Shown one piece after another: positions 17,283-26,898 of a stretch of DNA of 57,547 bases. Both the position numbers and the translations under genes were made by a program. This DNA comes from an uncultured Lachnospiraceae bacterium. GTDB taxonomy: Bacteria; Bacillota; Clostridia; Lachnospirales; Lachnospiraceae. Under the pieces are notes generated by a model. The model was not told the origin of the DNA, searched no databases, and worked only from the letters and a program-made list of their open reading frames with translations. Where the stretch lies: positions 1-57,547 of the forward strand of contig CALWLS010000011.1 of NCBI GenBank assembly GCA_944381575.1. The letters run 5' to 3'. Each line of letters opens with the position of its first letter. Position 1 is the stretch's first letter.

Positions 17283-17355
17283 GCTGGTATAGCACAGGTG
17301 GTAGTGCGTCGCATTGGTAATGCGGAGGTCACGAGTCCGAGTCTCGTTACCAGCT
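17283..17355 (+). tRNA. tRNA-Thr (anticodon GGT)
   Basis: A 73-base cloverleaf: acceptor GCTGGTA/TACCAGC, D stem GCAC/GTGC, anticodon stem TCGCA/TGCGG with loop TTGGTAA (anticodon GGT at positions 34-36), T stem ACGAG/CTCGT, discriminator base T. The 3' CCA is not encoded and must be added. It is followed at once by a T-run (17355-17361) that probably ends transcription. Confidence 0.93.
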
Positions 17356-17380
17356 TTTTTTGTACCCTGAAACATCAGAT

Positions 17381-17405
17381 GTGAGGCCCTTTTATCAGGC
17401 CTCAC
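17381..17405. other. Hairpin over the stop codon of the small gene next to LUD protein
   Basis: GTGAGGCC/GGCCTCAC inverted repeat with a 9-base loop that includes the stop codon of the gene ending at 17395. There is no T-run, so it is a weak terminator or an mRNA 3' end stabiliser. Confidence 0.4.
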
Positions 17406-17625
17406 ATTCTTTTTTGAGAACATAGTCCTCTATATCAAGTCCATATCTTTCTGCCATGCTCAAAAGCTCCTCATTGGAGGAAAACTCTATCTCCATAACG
17501 TCCGGAGTATCCGGCGTGAATCCCACAAGAGTCGCCGCCATGTATTCATCCTGAAGCGCCTTTTTGAGCCTGGCGTAATCATATCCGGCCAAACTTAATT
17601 TTGCCTCCCTGTTATCAGAATCCAA
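17395..17625 (-). CDS. Small acidic hypothetical protein
   Basis: A 76 aa soluble protein that I do not recognise. It would start at a TTG overlapping the last 11 bases of the LUD gene; no strong ribosome site is seen, so translational coupling or an internal ATG (residue 29) is possible. Codon use matches its neighbours. Predicted mostly helical, with an acidic centre (TPDTPDVMEIEFSSNEELL). Same operon as the LUD gene. Confidence 0.6.
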   Translation of the reverse strand: MDSDNREAKLSLAGYDYARLKKALQDEYMAATLVGFTPDTPDVMEIEFSSNEELLSMAERYGLDIEDYVLKKECEA

Positions 17626-18256
17626 GCTCGTCGTTTACGATTATTACATGAGCCCTCTCAGGGTCATTCTGGAATCTTGTTATAAGGAACTGGCTGCAGA
17701 TGCAGTTAGGAGATTTGCAGTTCATGCAGGTACCCAGCTCATTGCAAGGCGTCTTGATATTAAAACGCTGGGCGTTTATAGGCGCTGCCACATTGCGGGC
17801 ACGTTTTACCGCCGAATCCAGATCCTTGGTAATCTTATTGATGCCGACCACAAATATTACCTTCTTTGGCCCGTAGGCTATGGCAGACACCCTGTTGGCA
17901 TTTCCGTCGATATTTACGATAATTCCGTCCTCAGTCATGGCGTTGGCTCCGGTAATAAAGAAATCCGCATCGAAGATCTCCCTGTACTTATCATGCATCT
18001 CCTCCGGAGTTTTTGCCTCCTCGCGCCTGATAAGCTTATAGTCCCCGTTAAGCAGAGCGTCCTTAAGTCCGATCTGATCCACAGAAACTCCTCCGCCGTA
18101 TCCTACTGAGCTTCCTCTCGGTATTATATTTAAGGCTATCTTTAAAGCCTCCTCCTTGGTCTCTGCATAATATCCGTGCATGTTTCTTGTATTTACTGCC
18201 TTTACGACTGTCTGGGCCTTAAGCCTGCCGCATTTTACAACATTTTCATCTCTCAT
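17615..18256 (-). CDS. LUD-domain protein (LutC/YkgG-like)
   Basis: A 213 aa protein of the LUD family, with the glycine-rich SVGYGGGVSVDQIGL and FITGANAMTEDGIIVNIDGNANR blocks. Family members take part in lactate and other oxidation pathways, but many stand-alone forms like this are uncharacterised. A cysteine-rich stretch near residues 168-185 (CNELGTCMNCKSPNCIC) could bind a metal or an iron-sulfur cluster. An AAGGGG ribosome site is present. No lutA or lutB partners are nearby. Confidence 0.82.
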   Translation of the reverse strand: MRDENVVKCGRLKAQTVVKAVNTRNMHGYYAETKEEALKIALNIIPRGSSVGYGGGVSVDQIGLKDALLNGDYKLIRREEAKTPEEMHDKYREIFDADFFITGANAMTEDGIIVNIDGNANRVSAIAYGPKKVIFVVGINKITKDLDSAVKRARNVAAPINAQRFNIKTPCNELGTCMNCKSPNCICSQFLITRFQNDPERAHVIIVNDELGF

Positions 18257-18298
18257 TGCTTTTTCCCCTTCCAGTAAAATAATGCGTTTATTTTGTAT

Positions 18299-20143
18299 TT
18301 AAACGGCTATGGGCGCGCAAGCTGCCTCAAGCCATTTTCTCTCCGTTTCGTCAAGTTCTCCTGAAAGCTCGTTAAAGACTGACTCGTGATATCTGTTTAA
18401 GAGCTCTATATCCCGTTTTTCCATTATATCGGTTTTGAGACAGGTCTTATCTATCGGACAGAAGGTCATTATCTCAAATCTTAAAAACCTTCCATATGCG
18501 CTGTCCATGTACGGTACCGCAAGCAGCATATTCTCCGTGCGTATACCGAACTGTCCCTCCTCATAATATCCCGGTTCGTCAGATATGTACATCCCCTCCG
18601 TTACAGGATAAGCGCCTTCGAGCGTCGAGGCCCTGTACCTTATGCCAGGAGGCCCCTCATGGACATTTAAACAAAATCCCACTCCGTGTCCGGTACCGTG
18701 ATTATAATTAAGTCCTCTCCGCCAGAATACATCCCTTGCAGGCTGATCAAGGGTGAGCCCCGAGGTCCCTGACAGAAATATCTGGTCCGCAAGCCTTAAG
18801 TTTGCCATCACCGTAAGTGTAAAGCATTCCTTTTCCCTGTCTGTTAAGCTTCCGCAGCTCCAGGTCCTTGTAATATCCGTCGTACCCTCGGGATACTGTC
18901 CTCCGCTGTCCACTAAATATAGCCCCTTTGGCATAATGCTTACGTCCGCCTTATCTGAAGGCGCATAATGCGCCATTGCGGCATTTCCTGCATAAGCTGA
19001 AATGGTCTTAAAGCTCTCTCCAAGAAAATCCTTCCCCTTTGACCTCAATTCATGCAGCTTTCTTACGCAGCTCATCTCTGAGAGTCCGGATGTGTCCGCA
19101 GCTTGAAGGTCGCTGTCCGGCTCCGTGCACACGGCTATGCCGGCCTTATGTTTAAACCAGTACATGAATCTTGTTACAGCAAGGGAATCCTTATGCTGTG
19201 CCGCATGCAGGTTTTTGATCTCCGTAACGTTCTTGCGGCATTTATCAGCCGTCACCGGACACATACCGTGTTTAAGGCTGCAGCTTTTTTCTGCCAGGCT
19301 TATAAGCTCATAATTACACCTTGCAGGATCCACAAGCATCGTCCCGCTTAGCTTCCTGATATCCTCATATATCCTGTCGTGATCCCGTACCGCTATTCCG
19401 GCCTCCGCAAGATATTTTTCAACATTCCTCCCGCCATTTACATTTTCAGGTGAAATGAAATGCTCAGGATCCGTATAAAGTACCGCTTCCTCCGCTCCCA
19501 CCAGCATATATGCATAAAATACAGGATTATATTTTATGTCCCATGCCCTTAAATTAAGGAGCCATGCTATGTCGTCAAGAGATGAGATGAGACACATATC
19601 GGCACCTGAGGCCTCTATATCCGCCCTGAGCTTTGAGAGCTTGTCCTTAATGCTCCTTCCGCAGTAGCGTTCATCAAGTATCCATATCGGTGAAGATCTG
19701 CGGGGAGGCCTTGAAGGCCACAGCTCATCTGCAAGATCCTTCAGCACCACTCTGCCGCCGGCTGTGTCATAGAGCCTTTTTCCATCGCCGTAGGAGAAGC
19801 ACCTTCCGTCAAAGCCAAGGACGGAATCCTCCCCTATATTATCCTTTATAAAATCAAATATCCCCGGCACTCCAGGCTCGCCCATGCGCATAAGCTCTAT
19901 GCCGCTTTCAGCAAGCTCCTCCCTGGCCTGTGTGAAATATCTTCCGTCAGTCCAGAGAAAAGCATCTCCCTTTGCCGTACATAAAAGCTTGCCGTCTCCT
20001 CCGGTAAAGCCAGAAAATTCCGAAAGCGCATGAAAATGCTCAGAGGTGTATTCGCTTAAATGATCGTCAAGATCAGATATGATATACATATCGATCTTTT
20101 CCTTTTTCATCAGATCTATAAGATCCGCCGTCTGTTTTCTCAT
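18299..20143 (-). CDS. M24-family aminopeptidase P (Xaa-Pro aminopeptidase)
   Basis: A 614 aa cytoplasmic metallopeptidase of the long, three-domain aminopeptidase P type. Two N-terminal creatinase-like domains (to about residue 310) precede the pita-bread catalytic domain. Metal ligands are visible: Asp in LVDSGGQY and TTDITRTW, His in NHGTGHGVGF, and Glu in DEPGYYE and IRTEN. It would release N-terminal residues preceding proline. It starts 3 bases after the HAD gene, so it is probably translationally coupled. Confidence 0.9.
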   Translation of the reverse strand: MRKQTADLIDLMKKEKIDMYIISDLDDHLSEYTSEHFHALSEFSGFTGGDGKLLCTAKGDAFLWTDGRYFTQAREELAESGIELMRMGEPGVPGIFDFIKDNIGEDSVLGFDGRCFSYGDGKRLYDTAGGRVVLKDLADELWPSRPPRRSSPIWILDERYCGRSIKDKLSKLRADIEASGADMCLISSLDDIAWLLNLRAWDIKYNPVFYAYMLVGAEEAVLYTDPEHFISPENVNGGRNVEKYLAEAGIAVRDHDRIYEDIRKLSGTMLVDPARCNYELISLAEKSCSLKHGMCPVTADKCRKNVTEIKNLHAAQHKDSLAVTRFMYWFKHKAGIAVCTEPDSDLQAADTSGLSEMSCVRKLHELRSKGKDFLGESFKTISAYAGNAAMAHYAPSDKADVSIMPKGLYLVDSGGQYPEGTTDITRTWSCGSLTDREKECFTLTVMANLRLADQIFLSGTSGLTLDQPARDVFWRRGLNYNHGTGHGVGFCLNVHEGPPGIRYRASTLEGAYPVTEGMYISDEPGYYEEGQFGIRTENMLLAVPYMDSAYGRFLRFEIMTFCPIDKTCLKTDIMEKRDIELLNRYHESVFNELSGELDETERKWLEAACAPIAV

Positions 20144-20146
20144 ACC

Positions 20147-20953
20147 TTAAATCAAACCAAAATGCCTGCAGGCGTTGAAAATGCCGTCATGCCTTATATC
20201 GTCGGTAATGTAATCCGCCGCCGCCTTGGCTTCAGGATCGGCGTTTCCCATGGCTACGCCTACCGCCGCCGCCTTAAGCAGAGGTATGTCGTTGTGTGAA
20301 TCTCCGAAGGCGTAGGTACAGTCCCTGTCCATGTGGTAATACACACAGAGCTTCTTCATTCCTTCCGCCTTTGAATACCCGACCTCAATGACATCCGCCC
20401 CAAGTCCGCCGCTGAACGGAAAAAGTCTGACCTCCGGAAAGGCTGCCTCAACTATCGGCTTTTCCTCCGATATATTGCCGGCATAGGAAAGAGCCGTCAC
20501 CTTGAGCCCTCTTTCAAATATCTGCTCAAATGGCACAAAATGCCTCTCCACTACCTTTTTAAATGACCTGTCGGCCGCAAGCTTTATCTCCGGATTCAAA
20601 AAGAAATCCTCATTTCCTATGGACGTTCCTACGCAGTAACCGTGCTCCCTGCAAAACTCATATATACGCCTTACAAGCTCCATGTCCATGGTATGCTCGA
20701 ATAAAAGCTCATTTCCCACGGTAATCTTGTTGCCGTTATGATGGATTATCGCATCCGGAGCGATCATGTTTTTGTACCTCAGGCTGTAATGGGTATCCAT
20801 GTCCCGTCCTGTGGAGATCACCACAAGATACCCTGAGGCCTTAAGCATGTCTATTGCCTCCATGGTGCTTTCCGGTATCAGATTAAGCCTGTTATCCAGT
20901 ACCGTACCGTCAAGATCCATGAATACTATGCCCTTTTTTTCGGATGCTTCCAT
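20147..20953 (-). CDS. HAD-superfamily phosphatase, Cof type
   Basis: A 268 aa HAD hydrolase with motif I MDLDGTVLD, motif II VISTGRD and motif IV FGDSHNDIPLL, plus a C2-type cap. Substrate is not predictable; Cof proteins dephosphorylate sugar phosphates, flavin or PLP-type compounds. A GGGGAGG ribosome site lies ahead. Operon with the M24 peptidase downstream and UPF0210 upstream. Confidence 0.88.
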   Translation of the reverse strand: MEASEKKGIVFMDLDGTVLDNRLNLIPESTMEAIDMLKASGYLVVISTGRDMDTHYSLRYKNMIAPDAIIHHNGNKITVGNELLFEHTMDMELVRRIYEFCREHGYCVGTSIGNEDFFLNPEIKLAADRSFKKVVERHFVPFEQIFERGLKVTALSYAGNISEEKPIVEAAFPEVRLFPFSGGLGADVIEVGYSKAEGMKKLCVYYHMDRDCTYAFGDSHNDIPLLKAAAVGVAMGNADPEAKAAADYITDDIRHDGIFNACRHFGLI

Positions 20954-20965
20954 ATGTCCTCCCCG

Positions 20966-22330
20966 TCAGTTTTTAAAGCTGTGAATAGGCGCAGGGATAC
21001 GGCCCTTTCTGTTTATAAATCCCTCACAGGAAAAACCGTTGACCTGCATTATAGGAGCATGACCGAGCAGACCGCCGAATACGGCGCTTTCTCCTACTCC
21101 CTTTCCGATAACAGGTATCACCCTGACGGCCGTGGTCTTCTGATTGATCATGCCGATAGCCGCTTCGTCAGCGATTATTCCCGATATGGTGGCAGCACTC
21201 GTATTTCCTGGAATGGCTATCATATCAAGTCCTACCGAGCAGACACAGGTCATGGCCTCTAACTTTTCAAGGGTAAGGGCTCCGGCCTTTGCCGCATCTA
21301 TCATGCCCTGATCCTCGCTTACCGGTATGAAAGCTCCGGAAAGCCCGCCCACATAGGACGAAGCCATTATGCCGCCCTTTTTGACCTGATCGTTAAGTAT
21401 GGCAAGGGCTGCCGTGGTTCCCGGAGCTCCGGCCATTTCAAGTCCCATTTCCGTAAGTATGTCAGCCACGCTGTCCCCGACCGCAGGCGTAGGGGCAAGA
21501 GAAAGGTCTATGATCCCAAACGGTATGCCAAGCCTCCTTGAAGCCTCCTGTGCCACTAACTGTCCTACTCTTGTTATCTTGAAAGCCGTCTTTTTTATGG
21601 TCTCGCAAAGCACCTCGAAGCTCTCTCCCCTGACCATGGTGAGGGCGTGCCTTACAACTCCCGGCCCGCTGACTCCGACATTTATAACCGCATCTCCTTC
21701 GGTCACGCCGTGGAAAGCTCCCGCCATAAACGGGTTATCGTCCGGAGCGTTGCAGAATACCACAAGCTTGGCGCAGCCTATGGAATCCGCGTCCTTTGTG
21801 AGCTCCGCGGTCTCTTTTATTATATTTCCGAGCAGTCTTACCGCATCCATGTTAATGCCGGTCTTGGTGGAGCCGACATTTACAGAAGAACAGACAAGCT
21901 CCGTCTCCTTCATAGCCTGCGGTATGGATTCGATGAGGAGCCTTTCCGCTTTTGTCATCCCTTTATTCACAATGGCCGAATATCCGCCAAGGAAATTGAT
22001 GCCTATATCCTTAGCCGCACGGTCAAGGGTCCTGGCGATACTCACAAAATCCTCAGGAGTCCTGCAGGCTGCGGATCCCACGATGGAAACAGGGGTCACC
22101 GACACCCTTTTATTTACGATTGGTATTCCGTAATCCTTTGAGATGTCCTCGCCGGTCTTTACCAGATCCTTTCCAAGCGTAAGAATCTTATTATAGATCC
22201 TTTCGTTAAGGCGTCCAGGATCAGAATCCATGCAGTCCAAAAGACTGATTCCAAGGGTGATGGTCCTGACGTCTAACTGCTCCTCCTCTATCATCTTATT
22301 GGTCTCTTCGACCTCAAACAAATTTATCAT
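20966..22330 (-). CDS. UPF0210 / PFL-family protein (DUF711)
   Basis: A 454 aa protein of the UPF0210 family, resembling glycyl-radical-type folds in some annotations but lacking any visible glycyl-radical motif. Conserved blocks include [28 protein letters not shown] and [16 protein letters not shown]. It is nearly always next to the ACT-domain UPF0237 protein, as here, and the function of the pair is unknown. An upstream GGAG lies 8 bases from the ATG. Confidence 0.88.
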   Translation of the reverse strand: MINLFEVEETNKMIEEEQLDVRTITLGISLLDCMDSDPGRLNERIYNKILTLGKDLVKTGEDISKDYGIPIVNKRVSVTPVSIVGSAACRTPEDFVSIARTLDRAAKDIGINFLGGYSAIVNKGMTKAERLLIESIPQAMKETELVCSSVNVGSTKTGINMDAVRLLGNIIKETAELTKDADSIGCAKLVVFCNAPDDNPFMAGAFHGVTEGDAVINVGVSGPGVVRHALTMVRGESFEVLCETIKKTAFKITRVGQLVAQEASRRLGIPFGIIDLSLAPTPAVGDSVADILTEMGLEMAGAPGTTAALAILNDQVKKGGIMASSYVGGLSGAFIPVSEDQGMIDAAKAGALTLEKLEAMTCVCSVGLDMIAIPGNTSAATISGIIADEAAIGMINQKTTAVRVIPVIGKGVGESAVFGGLLGHAPIMQVNGFSCEGFINRKGRIPAPIHSFKN

Positions 22331-22389
22331 ATCCGATAGTCTCCGATAGCGTATTTCATTTACTGAATGTCATATATGGCTGTAAAACT

Positions 22390-22662
22390 TCAGATGCGGT
22401 GCATCTTGGTGAATATCTCTTCCTTCTGGGCGAGTATCCTTACGCCTATATCATTTCCAAGGGCCCCAAGCTCGTCCGCTATAAGCCCGAAATCTCTTTT
22501 TGCTCCGCTCATATCGGCTATGACCATCATGTTGAAAAATCCGTCCACGATAGTCTGGGTTATATCAAGAATATTTATGTTCTGCTCCGAAAGATATGTG
22601 CACACGCGGGCTATGATGCCGACACGGTCTTTTCCTACGACAGTGATGATTATCTTATCCAT
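22390..22662 (-). CDS. ACT-domain protein, UPF0237
   Basis: A 90 aa protein consisting of a single ACT domain (KIIITVVGKDRVGIIARVCTYL followed by ILDITQTIV). ACT domains bind small ligands, mostly amino acids, so it may sense an effector for the UPF0210 partner directly downstream. It has its own promoter. Confidence 0.9.
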   Translation of the reverse strand: MDKIIITVVGKDRVGIIARVCTYLSEQNINILDITQTIVDGFFNMMVIADMSGAKRDFGLIADELGALGNDIGVRILAQKEEIFTKMHRI

Positions 22663-22706
22663 GAAAATGCTCCCGTTTGATTTAAATTGATTTTAATCTG
22701 TTTTTT

Positions 22707-22735
22707 ATTATAGCCTATAGACGGTGGCTGCTCAA
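22707..22735 (-). promoter_or_regulatory. Promoter of the UPF0237-UPF0210-HAD-M24 operon
   Basis: On the minus strand, TTGAGC (22730-22735) and TATAAT (22707-22712) are separated by exactly 17 bases. Confidence 0.75.
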
Positions 22736-22752
22736 GGTAAAAGAAATGCTTA

Positions 22753-22779
22753 AACGCGGACGTTATCCACGCCCGCGTT
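22753..22779 (-). terminator. Terminator after ilvE
   Basis: AACGCGG/CCGCGTT stem with a T-rich stretch downstream on the minus strand (TTTAAGCATTTCTTTT). Lies about 60 bases beyond the ilvE stop. Confidence 0.6.
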
Positions 22780-22840
22780 CAATGAATGCTTTTTATTATC
22801 TTTAATTTGGTTTAATACTGTCATTTATCCGTAAGCCGGA

Positions 22841-23908
22841 TCATTTTACCGGATGAGTCCATCCGAACCTGTCAGGAGCCTTGCCCCACTGAATGCCGGT
22901 TATCTCGTCATAGAGCATATGTACCGTCGGTCCGATCTCACCCTTATTGATCTCATACTCCTTGCCGCCTACTTCAAGCCAGCCCACCGGAGATACGACT
23001 GCAGCCGTTCCGCAGCCCCAGGCCTCCTCGAGCTTTCCGTTCTCGCAGGCTTCAATGACCTCATCAAGGCTTATCCTTCTCTCCTCGACGTCGTATCCAT
23101 CCGCCCTTAAGAGCTCAAGTATGGATTTCCTTGTAATACCCGGAAGTATGGAGCCGTTGAGCTCAGGAGTAACGATCTTGCCGTCGATCTTGAACATCAT
23201 GTTCATGGATCCGACCTCTTCGATGTATTTACGCTCCACTCCGTCCAGCCAGAGCACCTGAGTAAATCCCTTTTCCTCAGCCAGCTCACCGGCACGCTGG
23301 GATGCAGCATAGTTTCCGCCGCACTTTGTAAATCCTGTACCGCCTCTTACCGCACGTACATCCTCCGTCTCCACCATGATCTTGACAGGATTTATGCCCT
23401 GCGGATAATAGGAGCCTGAAGGTGAAAGTATTATAAAGAACATTGCCGAGTTGAGGGTGTGAAGTCCAACGCTCTTATCAGTACCGATTATTACAGGCCT
23501 GATATAGAGTGAAGTCCCCTCTGAATGAGGCACCCAGTCCTCGTCCAGCTTCACGAGGGTATCTATGGCCTGCACGAAATCATCCTCAGGTATCTGAGGC
23601 ATGGCAAGCCTTGCGGCGGAATTATTGATACGCCTTGCATTTTCATAAGGCCTGAAGGTCTGCACTGACCCGTCTGCCTTCCTGTAAGCTTTTAATCCCT
23701 CGAATACTTCAAGTGCATAATGGAGGGCTGTCGTTCCAGGATGAAGGCTGAGATTGCCGAACGGTACTATCCTTGCGTCGTGCCATCCCTTATCTCTGTC
23801 CCAGTCCATGATGAACATATGATCTGTAAATACCTTTCCAAAACCTAAATGGCTCTCATCAGCAGGCTTTGGCGAAGGATTAGGATTTCTCTCTATTCTT
23901 ATCTCCAT
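22841..23908 (-). CDS. ilvE: Branched-chain amino acid aminotransferase
   Basis: Class IV PLP enzyme making Leu, Ile and Val from 2-oxo acids with glutamate. The ATG at 23908 (355 aa) is chosen because AAGGAGG lies 8 bases ahead; a 20-residue upstream extension lacks a ribosome site. Motifs include EVFEGLKAYR, the PLP-lysine region GGTGFTKCGGNYAAS, EVGSMNMMFK and LPGITRKSILEL. It belongs to the longer (eukaryotic/Bacillus YwaA-like) form of the family. Confidence 0.95.
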   Translation of the reverse strand: MEIRIERNPNPSPKPADESHLGFGKVFTDHMFIMDWDRDKGWHDARIVPFGNLSLHPGTTALHYALEVFEGLKAYRKADGSVQTFRPYENARRINNSAARLAMPQIPEDDFVQAIDTLVKLDEDWVPHSEGTSLYIRPVIIGTDKSVGLHTLNSAMFFIILSPSGSYYPQGINPVKIMVETEDVRAVRGGTGFTKCGGNYAASQRAGELAEEKGFTQVLWLDGVERKYIEEVGSMNMMFKIDGKIVTPELNGSILPGITRKSILELLRADGYDVEERRISLDEVIEACENGKLEEAWGCGTAAVVSPVGWLEVGGKEYEINKGEIGPTVHMLYDEITGIQWGKAPDRFGWTHPVK

Positions 23909-23931
23909 AGTAATACCCTCCTTAAATCCAT

Positions 23932-23954
23932 ATGCCGGACTTTTGTCCGGCATC
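23932..23954. repeat. Inverted repeat in the ilvE leader
   Basis: ATGCCGGAC-TTTTG-TCCGGCAT hairpin about 25 bases ahead of the ilvE ribosome site, in the spacer after the aminotransferase gene. It has no T-run. It may be a weak terminator or a leader structure. Confidence 0.4.
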
Positions 23955-24052
23955 CTTTGCAATTTCATTATAGGTTCGCGCTCTGATTTGTCAACTGTGT
24001 ATAACTCAAAAACGTCATCTTAAACATTTTGTTCAGCTGATATAACTCAAAG

Positions 24053-25234
24053 TTATTTTGAATATTCGTTAAACAGGGCTTTGAATGCAGGCATGGAATC
24101 CTCTATGGTCTTTCCCGCCACACAGTAGGATACCCTGACATAGCCGGTGCATCCAAAGTCATCGCTCGGCACTAACAAAAGCTCATGCTTTTTTGCCCTT
24201 TCGCTGAATGCCTTGGCGTCAGGCTCAAGGGCCTTTAAAAACAGATAAAAGGCTCCCTCAGGCTCGACATATTCATAACCTATGCTTTTTAGGCCCTCTG
24301 TAAGTGTTTTTCTGTTAAGCTCATATTCGGATATGTCAGCCGTGACTCCGATGCATTTTTCAATTACCCTTTGGAAAAGGCTTGGGGGATTGACATAGCC
24401 AAGGGCCCGTCCTGCCCCCATGATGGCGGCGTAAACCTCTCCGGCGTCCTTCATCCTGCTGTTTACCGCTATATACCCTATCCTTTCTCCCGGTATGGAT
24501 AAGGACTTACTGAAAGAGTAGCACATTATTGAGTCTGCATATATGCTTAACGGGCTTGTGATGCTCCTTCCATCGTATACTATCTCCCTGTAAGGCTCGT
24601 CGCTTATGAGGTAAATGGTCCTGTCATATCTTTCCTCCGCCTCACGTAGTATATCCGCCATGGATCCAAGATCATTATCTGAAAGCACTGCCCCGGAAGG
24701 ATTGTTGGGAGAATTGATTATTACCGCTCTCGTCTTTTCACTGACAGCGGCCTTAAAGGCTTCGATATCCACCTTGAAATCCTCTGCTGCCGGCACAACC
24801 TTTAGCACCCCTCCGGAAGCCTCGGTGAACACTCTGTATTCCGGAAAGAAGGGAGCTATGACCACGACCTCCTCACCCGGCTCAAGCACGGCCTTAAGTG
24901 AAATGGTAAGCCCTGCCGCCGCGCCGCAGGTAACATATATCCTTTCCGGATCGATATCAAGTCCAAACCTGCCGTTTACATCCTCCGCTATCCTTTTCCT
25001 TAAGCTTAAGAGCCCTGCTGCCGTCGTATAGGCATGGGGCTTATCCGAGCTGTCCTTAAGTATCTCCGCAACAGCCTCGTCCACGCACTCAGGAACCGGG
25101 ACGCTTGGATTTCCAAGACTGAAATCATAAACATTTTCAGCACCTATCTCAGCCTTTCTTCTTGCCCCGTACTCGGCAAGTTCCCTGATGCAGCTCCTTG
25201 TTTTTCCCCATGCAAGTATTTTTTCAGGAAGCAT
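24053..25234 (-). CDS. Class I/II PLP-dependent aminotransferase
   Basis: A 393 aa fold-type I aminotransferase. It has the INSPNNPSGAVL region, the PLP-binding lysine in SFSKSLSIPGERIGY and the substrate Arg near the C-terminus (YVRVSYCV). It resembles aspartate-like or alanine/valine-type enzymes, but the exact substrate is not clear. It lies upstream of ilvE in the same direction and could serve amino acid synthesis. An AAGGAG ribosome site is present. Confidence 0.88.
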   Translation of the reverse strand: MLPEKILAWGKTRSCIRELAEYGARRKAEIGAENVYDFSLGNPSVPVPECVDEAVAEILKDSSDKPHAYTTAAGLLSLRKRIAEDVNGRFGLDIDPERIYVTCGAAAGLTISLKAVLEPGEEVVVIAPFFPEYRVFTEASGGVLKVVPAAEDFKVDIEAFKAAVSEKTRAVIINSPNNPSGAVLSDNDLGSMADILREAEERYDRTIYLISDEPYREIVYDGRSITSPLSIYADSIMCYSFSKSLSIPGERIGYIAVNSRMKDAGEVYAAIMGAGRALGYVNPPSLFQRVIEKCIGVTADISEYELNRKTLTEGLKSIGYEYVEPEGAFYLFLKALEPDAKAFSERAKKHELLLVPSDDFGCTGYVRVSYCVAGKTIEDSMPAFKALFNEYSK

Positions 25235-25256
25235 AAAATTATCTCCTTTTTATAAT

Positions 25257-26618
25257 TCATATCATATATATTGTATATTTTTCAGCATCCGCCCTGCGGC
25301 AGCTGACCCTTATCCTTGTTCCCTCTTCGGTATACTCAGTTTCAAGCACCCTCGAATTATCCATAAAATAATTAAGGACGCCGCCTTTATCATACGGTAT
25401 CAAAAATCTGCATTCAACCTGATCCCCGAAAAGTTTATCCGTTATGACCCCAAGAAGCATGTCGATGGACTCATCGTCCTTTGCGGATATATAGACACAG
25501 TCAGAAGGCCTGTTAAGTTCGGGATCTCTCATGCCGTCGGCCCTTTTCGGATACTCTATGGCCGGCATGCATCTGTCTGCCTTATTATATACCATGACTG
25601 ATGGAATGTGTCCTGCACCAAGCTCCCTTAAGGTATCCTCCGTAACTCTCATATGCTCATAATGATAGGGATCCGAATAATCCACCACATGAAGTATAAG
25701 ATCCGCCTCCTTTGCCTCCTCAAGAGTGGACTTGAAGGCTTCTATCAGGCCTGCTGGAAGCTTATGTATAAAACCTACGGTATCTGACAAAAGAAAATCG
25801 CTGCTTATCCCCGGGCTCACTCTCCTTATGGAGGTATCCAGTGTAGCGAAAAGCATATCTGCCTCAAATACTGATTTTGTATCCTCCGTATCCGGTCTTC
25901 CGTACCTCCTCAGCATGGCGTTCATGATGGTTGACTTTCCGGCGTTGGTATATCCAACAAGAGAAACAAGAGGCATCCTCGAGCCTCTGCGTTTTTTCCT
26001 CTGGGTCTCCCTTTCCCTGGTGACCTCCTTAAGCTCTGCCCTCAGCTGGGCAAGCCTGTGGTCTATGCGCCTCCTGTCCAGCTCCAGCTTTTTCTCACCG
26101 GCTCCCTTGGAGCTCATGGAGCCTGAGGCGCCTCCCTGTCTCGTCAGGGCGCTGGTCATGCCTATAAGCCTCGGTTTTAGATAATTGAGCCTTGCAAGCT
26201 CCACCTGCAGCCTTGATTCCGCGGATCTTGCCCGCTTATCAAATATATCAAGTATAAGGGCCGGACGGTCCATGACCGGCATATCCAGCACCTTCTGTAC
26301 GTTTCTTATCTGGGACGGTGAAAGTTTATCGTTAAATATGACGAGCCCTGCCTCAAGCTTTTCAGCCCGTTCCTTTATCTCGTCAAGCTTGCCGGGCCCG
26401 AAATAAAGCGCTGAGTTGATCCTCTCCATGCGCTGTGTGACCTGGCCTATCGGCTCCATGTTACAGGCACCTGCAAGCTCGGAAAGCTCGTCCATGGAAT
26501 GCTGGAATTCCTCCTCAGTCATTTTATCTCCATGAGGCTTTCCTGACTGGTCCGTCTCATATACTCCCGCAAGGAGCACCCTTTCCTTAACATTTCCCTC
26601 AAATATGTCTTTTTCCAT
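25257..26618 (-). CDS. hflX: Ribosome-associated GTPase HflX
   Basis: A 453 aa GTPase. An N-terminal HflX domain (about residues 30-200, LDMPVMDRPALILDIFDKRA and the Gly-rich RQGGASGSMSSKGAGE linker) is followed by a G domain with LVGYTNAGKST, DTVGFIHKLP and YNKAD. HflX splits stalled or stressed ribosomes. The start is an ATG with GGAAG upstream. Confidence 0.95.
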   Translation of the reverse strand: MEKDIFEGNVKERVLLAGVYETDQSGKPHGDKMTEEEFQHSMDELSELAGACNMEPIGQVTQRMERINSALYFGPGKLDEIKERAEKLEAGLVIFNDKLSPSQIRNVQKVLDMPVMDRPALILDIFDKRARSAESRLQVELARLNYLKPRLIGMTSALTRQGGASGSMSSKGAGEKKLELDRRRIDHRLAQLRAELKEVTRERETQRKKRRGSRMPLVSLVGYTNAGKSTIMNAMLRRYGRPDTEDTKSVFEADMLFATLDTSIRRVSPGISSDFLLSDTVGFIHKLPAGLIEAFKSTLEEAKEADLILHVVDYSDPYHYEHMRVTEDTLRELGAGHIPSVMVYNKADRCMPAIEYPKRADGMRDPELNRPSDCVYISAKDDESIDMLLGVITDKLFGDQVECRFLIPYDKGGVLNYFMDNSRVLETEYTEEGTRIRVSCRRADAEKYTIYMI

Positions 26619-26824
26619 AACAAAATGCTTCCATTATGCAGTATCAGCCGCTTTCTGAAGCTAATGTCCAGCAAAGGGCAGATATTACTCTGGTATATTA
26701 CTGCGATATCACATTATTCCTTTAAATAATATATCAAATTTCATTTTCCGCCGCAATAAATCCGTTTTATTTTAAGTACAAGGCCCTTTTGGATACTCTT
26801 GCTACTGTTTTTAATAAATTTTTC

Positions 26825-26833
26825 TGATATACT
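26825..26833 (+). promoter_or_regulatory. Possible extended -10 promoter of the PFOR gene
   Basis: TGATATACT matches an extended -10 box (TGnTATAAT) with a start point about 58 bases ahead of the gene. No clear -35. The rest of the 280-base gap from hflX is AT-rich and holds no other feature I can name. Confidence 0.45.
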
Positions 26834-26898
26834 CAATTAAATTGTTTTTATAAACAGCAATTTGACATAATAACATTATTTTAAAGGAGGGTAAACCT

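Noticed and set aside
20966-22330. Pyruvate formate-lyase
   Set aside because: The name PFL family is historical; no glycyl-radical motif or active-site Cys-Cys pair is seen and the length is too short.
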